From contig DATJYC010000001.1 of assembly GCA_035499735.1 (NCBI GenBank), positions 53,765 to 117,764 on the forward strand: DNA of 64,000 nt, in the 5' to 3' direction. Of the stretch, positions 25,625 through 32,032 are shown one piece after another (position 1 is the first letter of the stretch; each line of letters opens with the position of its first letter). This DNA comes from VBDM01 sp035499735. Lineage in GTDB: Bacteria > Pseudomonadota > Gammaproteobacteria > Burkholderiales > SG8-39. The notes under the pieces were generated by a model that saw nothing but the letters and a program-made list of their open reading frames with translations, searched no databases and had not been told where the DNA came from. The position numbers and the translations under genes are program-made.

Positions 25625-26338
25625 TCATCCCGGCGACTTGAGCCCGGCGAGGGCCCTGGCGCGCCACATCGGCCACGCGCGGTTATATTCCTGCACCGGG
25701 ACCGAGGCGCGGATTTCGGCTTCGTCGAGGTAGACGATCTTGCCACCGGGCCCGGCGATCGTCATCGCCTGCAGCTGCATGCGCGCGCTCAGCTCCAGGT
25801 AGATGCTGCGCCCGACCGCGCGCGGCAGGGTCTCGCCCACGGTGACGGAGCCATGCCCTCGCATGAGCGCCGCGGGACTCCTGCCCAGCGTCTTCGCCAG
25901 CGCCTGGCCGAGGTAGGGGGTCTTGACCAGCAGATCGCTACCCTTTTCCGCGTCGCGGATCTCGAAGTTCGGGACGCCCTGCCCTACGAACGCGGCCATG
26001 TGGAACAGCGGCCGCATCGCGACCGCCGTGACGCTGAACGGCACCACCGAGGGGGAGTGATTGTGGACGACGGCGTTCACCTCGGACCGAGCCTTGTAGA
26101 TCTCACCGTGGATGAAACGCTCGCGGACCGACTCCCGGCCGCGCGGGTCGATCGGGTTGCTGTCTAGGTCATACTCCAGAATGTCGCCATGGGTCACGAG
26201 CTCCGGCGCGACCGAGCGCGCGAGCAGGTAGCGCAGGGGATCGCTCGCGGAGCGCACGCTGACGTGCCCGTAGGCGTCGATCACCCCCTGCTCCGCGAGT
26301 ATCCGGTACGCAGCGACGAGGTCTTCAACCTGATTCAT
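25625..26338 (-). CDS. Class II aldolase/adducin family protein
   Basis: 237-residue zinc-dependent aldolase/decarboxylase-type protein (AraD/FucA fold). Visible elements are DAYGHVSVRS, the HNHSPSVVPF zinc site (His-x-His), Glu in RFIHGEIYKA, and the third His in LMRGHGSVTVG. Members in betaproteobacteria act on hydroxy-keto acids or phenolic acids. The substrate here is not evident. It lies between a Bug receptor gene and bioF; the 18-base gap to the receptor suggests that receptor and aldolase serve one catabolic function, with the biotin genes placed behind. Confidence 0.85.
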   Translation of the reverse strand: MNQVEDLVAAYRILAEQGVIDAYGHVSVRSASDPLRYLLARSVAPELVTHGDILEYDLDSNPIDPRGRESVRERFIHGEIYKARSEVNAVVHNHSPSVVPFSVTAVAMRPLFHMAAFVGQGVPNFEIRDAEKGSDLLVKTPYLGQALAKTLGRSPAALMRGHGSVTVGETLPRAVGRSIYLELSARMQLQAMTIAGPGGKIVYLDEAEIRASVPVQEYNRAWPMWRARALAGLKSPG

Positions 26339-26356
26339 CTGCTCCCCCGCATCCGT

Positions 26357-27334
26357 CTAGTCGGCCTTGATGCCGGCGGCGGCCACGACGCGCGACCAGC
26401 GTGCGAGCTCCCTGCGCACCAGTTCGCCGAAGTGCTCGGAGCTTCCCCCTACCGCGTTCATGCCCTGCTTTGCGAGCAGCGCGCGCGTGTCCGGCTGCGC
26501 GAGCAAAGCGTTCAACTCGGCGTTCAGCTTGGCGACGACCGGCGCGCTCGTGCCCGCAGGAGCGAAGACGCCGTACCACGTGTCCACCTCGAGATCGGTG
26601 AGGCCCAGCTCCTTGAGCGTCGGCACTTCCGGGAAGGCCGGGGAGCGTTCGGCGCTCATCACGGCCAGCATGCGCAGCTTGCCGCTCTGAACATAGGGAG
26701 CAACCGTCTGAAGCGACACGATCATCGCCTGCACGTGACCTCCGACGAGATCCGTGAGCGCGCCCCCCGATCCCTTATACGGAACATGTACCAGGTCGAT
26801 GTGCGCATTCTGCTTCAGGAGCTCCATCGCCAGGTGCTGCGGCCCGCCGCTCCCGGGAGAAGAATAGTAGAGCTTGCCCGGCTGGCTGCGCGCCAGCTCC
26901 ACGAATTCGCTCATCGACTTGGCTGGCAGCGCCGTTGTGACGATGACGGCGACGGAGCTGCTCGCGAGCTGGATCACCGGAACGAAGCTCTTGATGGGAT
27001 CGAAGGGCAGCTTCCGGTTGACAGCCGGACTGGTGCCGAACGAGGTCGCGGTGCACAGCAGCGTGTAGCCGTCGGGCGGGGCCTTGGCGACGAAGTCGGT
27101 TCCGATATTGCCCGACGCGCCGGCCCTGTTCTCGGTAACCACCGCTACCTTCCAGCGCTCCGCGAGCTTCGGCCCGAGGATACGCGCGAGAATGTCCGCG
27201 CCTGTGCCGGGCGTGTACGGCACCACGATCTGGATCGTGCGGCCCGGCCAGTCTACTTCCTGCGCGACGCATGGAGCGGGAGCCAGGAGCAGCAGCGCGA
27301 ACGCCGCGATAGCTGTACCGATCGTCCGAAGCAA
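26357..27334 (-). CDS. Bug-family (TctC-like) periplasmic substrate-binding protein
   Basis: 325-residue receptor with a signal peptide ending near APCVAQE (about residue 25). The Bug motifs WPGRTIQIVVPYTPGTG, ADILARILGPKL, APPDGYTLLC and VHVPYKGSGGALTD are present. The start is a TTG at 27334 with a strong ribosome site, chosen over an in-frame ATG at 27385 that lacks one and would push the signal peptide 17 residues inside the protein. First gene of the receptor-aldolase-bio-uvrB run. No cognate membrane subunits are nearby; the ligand is unknown. Confidence 0.88.
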   Translation of the reverse strand: MLRTIGTAIAAFALLLLAPAPCVAQEVDWPGRTIQIVVPYTPGTGADILARILGPKLAERWKVAVVTENRAGASGNIGTDFVAKAPPDGYTLLCTATSFGTSPAVNRKLPFDPIKSFVPVIQLASSSVAVIVTTALPAKSMSEFVELARSQPGKLYYSSPGSGGPQHLAMELLKQNAHIDLVHVPYKGSGGALTDLVGGHVQAMIVSLQTVAPYVQSGKLRMLAVMSAERSPAFPEVPTLKELGLTDLEVDTWYGVFAPAGTSAPVVAKLNAELNALLAQPDTRALLAKQGMNAVGGSSEHFGELVRRELARWSRVVAAAGIKAD

Positions 27335-27341
27335 TGGAATT

Positions 27342-27347
27342 TCCTCC
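27342..27347 (-). promoter_or_regulatory. Ribosome binding site deciding a TTG start
   Basis: GGAGGA on the minus strand, seven bases before TTG 27334. It selects the TTG over the upstream ATG at 27385 for the Bug receptor gene. Confidence 0.7.
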
Positions 27348-27409
27348 GGTGCGCGAATCTCTAAGCCCCAATTATGCCTAAGCATCGAGGCTTCCGCGTG
27401 GCCCTTTCG

Positions 27410-27438
27410 TTGACCGGGCTCCTAGCGCGAATTAGAAT
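27410..27438 (+). promoter_or_regulatory. Sigma-70 promoter of tRNA-Asn
   Basis: TTGACC, exactly 17 bases, TAGAAT. Predicted start near 27445, about 40 bases before the mature tRNA. One of the best promoter matches in the window. Confidence 0.7.
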
Positions 27439-27484
27439 ACGCGCCTTCAAATCTTCTGGCCTGACGCTCGGCCGAAGACCCGAT

Positions 27485-27560
27485 TCCCCGATAGCTCAGC
27501 TGGTAGAGCGACGGACTGTTAATCCGCAGGTCCCAGGTTCGAGCCCTGGTCGGGGAGCCA
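27485..27560 (+). tRNA. tRNA-Asn (GTT anticodon)
   Basis: 76-base tRNA with encoded CCA. The acceptor stem TCCCCGA pairs with TCGGGGA (27550-27556), followed by discriminator G and CCA. The D-arm contains AGCTCAGCTGGTAGAGC and the T-arm GGTTCGAGCC. The anticodon GTT is at 27518-27520. It is a single gene with its own promoter. No integrase or attachment-site duplication is seen around it. Confidence 0.98.
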
Positions 27561-27572
27561 CGTTTCTTGCCC

Positions 27573-29180
27573 TCACGCGACCACCGTCCCGTTGCGGTGG
27601 CCGACGACCACCCGGTTGCGGCCGGCCCCCTTTGCCGCGTAGAGCGCCATGTCGGCGACGCGCAGCAGTCCGTCGGCGTCCTGCGCATGATCGGGGTACA
27701 GTGCGACGCCGAAAGACGCAGCGATCCGTCCGAGGCCTTTCCCCTCGTAGCTGAGCTCTAGACCCCAGATCGAACCGCGGATGTCCTCGGCGCGTCGCTC
27801 GGCCGCCTCCAGGCCGGTTTCCGGAAGCACCAGAGCGAACTCCTCCCCTCCGTAGCGGCACGCGATGTCGCTTCCCCGCACCTTGCCTTTCAGCAGATTC
27901 CCTACTGAATTGAGCACGAGGTCCCCCGCTTCGTGCCCGAAGGAATCGTTGATCCGCTTGAACCGGTCGAGGTCCAGCAGGATGACGGCGACCGGCGCGG
28001 TGTTCCGCCCGGATCGAGCCAGCTCGCGCGGCAGGAATTCGCTGATGTAGCGGCGGTTGTAGAGGCCGGTCAGCGGGTCCGATATCGCCTGCTCCTGCAG
28101 GCGCCTTTCGCGCTGTTGCAGCGCTCCGGCCATATCGTCGAAAGCGTGCGCAAGCTGGCCGAGCTCCTCGTTGCCGTAGACGATTCCAGTACGGGCGTTC
28201 AGATCGCCGCCACGCATCCGCTCGGCCGCGCGAAGAAGCGCCCTGAACTTGCGCAGCATGAACAGCTCCGCTCCGAACCAGGCGGCGACCAGCAGGAACA
28301 GCGTGGCCAGGGTTATGCCGAGCAGGTCACGGACCAGCGCACGATTGGCCTCGGCGAAAACCCGGCTGAGCGGCACCGTGATCAGGACGCGCAGCGGAAA
28401 GGCGCCGTCGGGGTTCTTGTAGATCACCTGGTGGGCGAGCAGCCACGCGACTCCGTCCTCGCCCTTGACCTCGAGCACGCCCTCGCTGCCGGCGAGTATC
28501 GACTCGATCACCTGCGGGTTCCAAAGCTTTTGTCCGATTCGCTCCTTCAAGGCCGGCTTTCGCGAGAGAATCGTGCCCTTGACGTCGATCACGCTCAGGA
28601 TGCCCTCGGGGGGCAGCGGGGTCGCCTCGGCCATGCGCGCGAGATTCTCGAGGTCGAGTCCGGCGAACGCCACTGCACGTACCTTCTTGTCCGCGTCCGT
28701 CACAGGAAATCCGAAATTGATCCCGGCCTGCCTCGTCACGCGTCCGATCTGATATCCGCCCACGGCAAAACGGCCGGTCTCCTTGGCCAACCTGAAGTAG
28801 AGGCGGTCGCCGCTGTACACCTTGGCCTGCCATGTCACCGCGTTGCAAAGCAGGTTGCCGGTCTCGTCGAACAACCCCATGGCGTGATAGCTGTTCCGGT
28901 TCTGAGCAAGCAGATTCCTGAAGTAGTCCGTGCAACGCTTCCTGTCCTCGAGCAGCGTAACGAGAATGGGCAGCGAAGCCACCATCATCTGCCTTGCGCT
29001 CTCCACGACCTGCCACTGCTGCATCGCGGCCAGCTTCACCAGACGGACAAGCTCGGCACGCGCCTGCCTCTCCTGCGATTCGCGGCGCTCCAGCGCGCTG
29101 TAGACGGTGAAAGCCAGCGCGGGAAGAGCCGCAAGTACCACGAGCAGCAGTATCCGTGCGCGGGTCTTGAGGTTGGTCAT
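27573..29180 (-). CDS. Membrane-bound diguanylate cyclase (periplasmic sensor-HAMP-GGDEF)
   Basis: 535-residue inner-membrane enzyme that would make cyclic di-GMP from GTP. Transmembrane helices are at about 8-28 and 284-308. Between them lies a 250-residue periplasmic sensor of the Cache type (GLFDETGNLL, YFRLAKETGRF, FPVTDADKKVRAVAFAGLDL). A HAMP-like segment follows (about 305-360), then the GGDEF domain with active-site GGEEF at 444-448. The inhibitory site RxxD (RGSD, 435-438) is intact, five residues ahead. It is divergent from the DSF synthase gene, so it is a plausible part of that circuit. The ATG at 29180 sits just before the first helix. Confidence 0.9.
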   Translation of the reverse strand: MTNLKTRARILLLVVLAALPALAFTVYSALERRESQERQARAELVRLVKLAAMQQWQVVESARQMMVASLPILVTLLEDRKRCTDYFRNLLAQNRNSYHAMGLFDETGNLLCNAVTWQAKVYSGDRLYFRLAKETGRFAVGGYQIGRVTRQAGINFGFPVTDADKKVRAVAFAGLDLENLARMAEATPLPPEGILSVIDVKGTILSRKPALKERIGQKLWNPQVIESILAGSEGVLEVKGEDGVAWLLAHQVIYKNPDGAFPLRVLITVPLSRVFAEANRALVRDLLGITLATLFLLVAAWFGAELFMLRKFRALLRAAERMRGGDLNARTGIVYGNEELGQLAHAFDDMAGALQQRERRLQEQAISDPLTGLYNRRYISEFLPRELARSGRNTAPVAVILLDLDRFKRINDSFGHEAGDLVLNSVGNLLKGKVRGSDIACRYGGEEFALVLPETGLEAAERRAEDIRGSIWGLELSYEGKGLGRIAASFGVALYPDHAQDADGLLRVADMALYAAKGAGRNRVVVGHRNGTVVA

Positions 29181-29276
29181 GTTGGGCACGCACCTCGGCA
29201 CGCCCTGCCCGGGTGCCAAATTTTCACGCAGTCCCCGGGGCACGGCGCCGTCCATTCCCGCACGGCGCCTATGACG

Positions 29277-29299
29277 ATGGAATACGACAATGGAATACG
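29277..29299 (+). repeat. Two direct repeats upstream of rpfF
   Basis: ATGGAATACG occurs at 29277-29286 and 29290-29299 (13-base period), just ahead of the -35 box at 29306. The position suits an activator or repressor site. The core TGGAAT recurs as an inverted repeat upstream of rpfG (35744-35763). Confidence 0.5.
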
Positions 29300-29305
29300 C
29301 CTCCC

Positions 29306-29333
29306 TTGCGAGCTTTCGATTTGGGAGTATAGT
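29306..29333 (+). promoter_or_regulatory. Candidate sigma-70 promoter of rpfF
   Basis: TTGCGA, 16 bases, TATAGT, with a predicted start near 29340 and a leader of about 56 bases ending in the ribosome site AAGGGA. It lies in the 215-base gap between the divergent cyclase and rpfF genes. Confidence 0.5.
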
Positions 29334-29395
29334 CTGCGCAAGACGTACTTCTTCTGCAATCCGCTTCTCCACCACACTAACGAAAGGGAAAAATC

Positions 29396-30319
29396 ATGAA
29401 CGCACCGGTCGATTTTGGAGCAATACAGGGGATTTTTCAAAAGCAATACCGGCAAATCGAAGTCCGTTTCGATCCCGACTTGAGCGCCGCTTGGACCTAC
29501 ATGAAGCCCTCCGGCGCACCCTGCTTCAACCTGGGCATGCTCGAAGAGCTGCGCGCCCACGATAGCGCGATCGAGTCCTCCGGAGGACGCGTGCTCCACC
29601 ACGGGGAGCTCCACCAGATCCACTACTACGTCGGCGCCTCCAGAATAGAGGGCATCTTCAGCCTCGGCGGGAATCTCGCGAATCTCGTGCAGCTGATCCG
29701 CTCGGGCGACCGTGACACTCTCGTCCGCTATGCCAAGCTGTGCGTCGACAACATGTACCCGAGGTTGTGCAACTACAACAGCCCGATCACCACGATCTCG
29801 CTGGTACAGGGAGAGGCGCTCGGGGGAGGTTTCGAGACCGCGCTCGCTTCGAACGTCATCATCGCCGAGCGTCGCTCGCAGATGGGCCTGCCGGAAATCC
29901 TGTTCAACCTCTTCCCCGGCAACGGCGCCTACAGCCTGCTCGCGCGGCGCGTCGGGATCAGGCGCGCCGAGGAGATGATCCTCTCGGGACGAGTCTATAC
30001 CGCGGTCCAGCTTAGGGACATGGGCGTAGTGGACGTGATCGCGGAAAACGGCGACGGCGAGGCGGCAGTTCGCGCCTATATCCGCGGCAACGAGCGGCGT
30101 CGCAACGGCATGCAGGCGATGTTCGAGTGCCGTCGGCACCTCGATCCCGTGAGCTACGAAGAGCTGCTCAACATCGCGAATGTCTGGGTCGACGCCGCGC
30201 TGCGCGTCGAGGAAAAGGATCTCAAGCTGATGAGCCGTCTCGGACGCTCGCAGATCCGGCGCACGGAAGGGCCCGCCGTCGAGGAACCTGCCCGCGAATT
30301 CCGCTTCGCGATGGCCTGA
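29396..30319 (+). CDS. rpfF: RpfF-type DSF synthase (crotonase fold)
   Basis: 307-residue cytosolic enzyme of the crotonase superfamily. The central part LVQGEALGGGFETAL...GLPEILFNLFPGNGAYS is close to Xanthomonas RpfF as I remember it. Both catalytic glutamates are present, Glu147 (GGGFE) and Glu167 (GLPE), 20 apart as in RpfF (141/161). RpfF dehydrates 3-hydroxyacyl-ACP and then hydrolyses the thioester, releasing a cis-2-unsaturated fatty acid signal. The N-terminal 40 residues and the Arg-rich C-terminus also fit RpfF rather than beta-oxidation hydratases. The genes for RpfC- and RpfG-like proteins lie just downstream on the other strand. Confidence 0.88.
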   Translation: MNAPVDFGAIQGIFQKQYRQIEVRFDPDLSAAWTYMKPSGAPCFNLGMLEELRAHDSAIESSGGRVLHHGELHQIHYYVGASRIEGIFSLGGNLANLVQLIRSGDRDTLVRYAKLCVDNMYPRLCNYNSPITTISLVQGEALGGGFETALASNVIIAERRSQMGLPEILFNLFPGNGAYSLLARRVGIRRAEEMILSGRVYTAVQLRDMGVVDVIAENGDGEAAVRAYIRGNERRRNGMQAMFECRRHLDPVSYEELLNIANVWVDAALRVEEKDLKLMSRLGRSQIRRTEGPAVEEPAREFRFAMA

Positions 30320-30365
30320 GCAACGCCTCGAGCCGGCTCCCGAGTGAACCGAGGGGGCCGGTCTT

Positions 30366-30476
30366 GGCCGCGAATCCGCGGCCTGCCGGGGCGGCTCTGG
30401 TCCGTCTTGACCGGTGCGTCCAGACGCGCCCCGGCAGTACTTTCCCGCTTGGCCCGTTGCGGGCGCGCAAGCCCGC
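30366..30476. terminator. Cluster of strong hairpins between convergent rpfF and kas genes
   Basis: Three structures fill most of the 164-base convergent gap: 30366-30383 (GGCCGCG/CGCGGCC, loop AATC); 30385-30435 (outer arms GCCGGGGCG/CGCCCCGGC enclosing TCTGG/CCAGA and GGTC/GACC); and 30459-30476 (GCGGGC/GCCCGC, 6-base loop). None has a clear T-run. A bidirectional terminator is the simplest reading. Confidence 0.5.
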
Positions 30477-30483
30477 GCTTCCA

Positions 30484-31734
30484 TCAGGGCCGAAAACCAG
30501 CAAGAAGCAGGCTCGCATTGGTACCGCCGAATCCGAAGCTATTGGAGAGAATCGTGCGCAGCTCGGTCTGGCGCGTGGACCGAACGACGGGCAACCCTTC
30601 GAAGTCGGGGTCCAGCGTCTCGATGTTGATCGAAGGCGCGATGAAGCCGTGCTCAAGCATGGCCACGCAGAAAATCGTCTCCAGTGCGCCCGCCGCGCCC
30701 AGAGGATGGCCAGTCATCGACTTCGTGGATGAGAACGGCGGGAGCGCCCCACCGAACACCGTCTTCATCGCGATCACCTCGGCGAGGTCGCCCTTGGACG
30801 TCGAAGTGCCGTGGGTCTTCACCGCGCCGACGTCGCCGGGGCCGATCCCCGCGTCGCGCATGGCGCTGAGCATGCACTTCGCGGCGTGAGCGCCAGTCGG
30901 CTCCGGCATCACCATGTCGAACCCGTCCGAGCTGGTGCCAAAGCCGATGACCTCGGCGCGCACTCTGGCACCCCGCGCGAGCGCAAGATCGAGAGCCTCC
31001 AGAACGACGATGCCCGCTCCGCCGCCGATCACGAAGCCGTCGCGCTCGCGATCGTACGGGCGGGATGCGCGTTCCGGGGTGTCGTTGTACTTCGAGGAGA
31101 GTGCGAATCTCAGTGCCTGGAATCCCGCGGTGATCAGCGGGTGCACCTCCTCCCCTCCTCCGGCGATCACGCGCTCCACGAGACCATTGCGGATGAGCTC
31201 GTACGCCGTCCCGATGCTGTGCGAGGATGTCGAGCAGGCCGAGCTGATCGAGTAGCTGCGACCGTGGACCTTGAGCAGGTTGGCCACCGCCGCGCTCGAG
31301 GAGCTCGCCATGCCTTTCAGCACGACGAAGGGGCTGAGCTTGGAGATCTCGCCGGCGTAGACCTGCCGTCCCCCGGCGTAGATCGATTCGACGCTCCCGA
31401 TACCCGTCCCGACGATGCAGGCTGTGGCATCCGACTGCACTTCGGCCTCCGAGAGGCCGGAATCCCCGACCGCATCGAGCGCGGCGATGCAGCAGTACTT
31501 GGACGCTTCCGACATCGTCGGCAGCAGTCTCTTCGGGATCGGCGTGCGCTCGAGCTTGGACTCCACTCCGGCAATCGCACCCGCCACCCGGCTCTTGAGG
31601 CCCAAACCTTCCCATTCCGGCATGCCGCGCACGCCACTCGCTCCGGCCCGAAGAGCTTCGACGACCCGGGGATACTCGTGCCCCAGACACGAGACCAGAC
31701 CCACTCCGGTGATCGCCACGCGCCGAGAGGCCAT
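30484..31734 (-). CDS. 3-oxoacyl-ACP synthase (KAS I/II type) in the DSF locus
   Basis: 416-residue condensing enzyme with an intact Cys-His-His triad: Cys167 (SSACSTSSHSIG), His308 (KTHGTSTSKGD) and His343 (SSTKSMTGHPLGAAG, with Lys338). SSACSTSSHSIG is nearer the FabB form than the VTACTTSAHCIG of the fabF copy in this window, so it is a paralogue and not a recent duplicate. The ATG at 31734 gives the family N-terminus MASRRVAITGVG; a GTG at 31752 overlapping the ACP stop is an alternative. Last gene of the apparent rpfG-rpfC-acp-kas unit. Its likely job is acyl elongation on the neighbouring ACP. Confidence 0.88.
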   Translation of the reverse strand: MASRRVAITGVGLVSCLGHEYPRVVEALRAGASGVRGMPEWEGLGLKSRVAGAIAGVESKLERTPIPKRLLPTMSEASKYCCIAALDAVGDSGLSEAEVQSDATACIVGTGIGSVESIYAGGRQVYAGEISKLSPFVVLKGMASSSSAAVANLLKVHGRSYSISSACSTSSHSIGTAYELIRNGLVERVIAGGGEEVHPLITAGFQALRFALSSKYNDTPERASRPYDRERDGFVIGGGAGIVVLEALDLALARGARVRAEVIGFGTSSDGFDMVMPEPTGAHAAKCMLSAMRDAGIGPGDVGAVKTHGTSTSKGDLAEVIAMKTVFGGALPPFSSTKSMTGHPLGAAGALETIFCVAMLEHGFIAPSINIETLDPDFEGLPVVRSTRQTELRTILSNSFGFGGTNASLLLAGFRP

Positions 31735-31748
31735 CGATCGGAACCGCG

Positions 31749-32012
31749 TCACGCCGACCGCGAGCGCCGCTGGCTTTTCTCGATCGCCTCGAACAGCTCG
31801 CCTATGCTCTGGATGCGGCTCAGCTCCTCGTCGTCGAATTCGACACCCAAGGCGCCCTCCAGCTCGGACGCGAGCGTGATGAGAATCAGAGAGCTGATGT
31901 CCAGATCGTCTCGGAGTGAAGTCGCGTCGGTGACCTCCGCCGCGGAGATTTTGGCATCGGATGAGGCAAGGAGGCGGTGGATTACCTGATCCCGCAGTGC
32001 TGAATCGATCAT
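31749..32012 (-). CDS. Stand-alone acyl carrier protein in the DSF locus
   Basis: 87-residue ACP-like protein. The phosphopantetheine site reads DISSLILITL, with the modified Ser preceded by Ser instead of the usual Asp (DSL becomes SSL); helix III around FDDEELSRIQSIGELFEAI is typical. The C-terminal tail is basic (QRRSRSA), unlike the acidic housekeeping AcpP at 4598-4840. It starts 20 bases after the rpfC stop and overlaps the alternative GTG start of the ketosynthase gene. A specialised carrier for signal precursor synthesis is an inference from position. Confidence 0.85.
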   Translation of the reverse strand: MIDSALRDQVIHRLLASSDAKISAAEVTDATSLRDDLDISSLILITLASELEGALGVEFDDEELSRIQSIGELFEAIEKSQRRSRSA

Positions 32013-32032
32013 TTGACCCGAACCCTGATCCG

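Noticed and set aside
27485..27572. tRNA-Asn as an integration site of a genomic island
   Set aside because: No integrase, no repeat of the tRNA 3' end and no change in base composition were seen on either side.
31734..31752. GTG 31752 as the start of the ketosynthase
   Set aside because: It overlaps the ACP stop, which is attractive, but the ATG at 31734 gives the standard family N-terminus; the GTG is retained only as an alternative.
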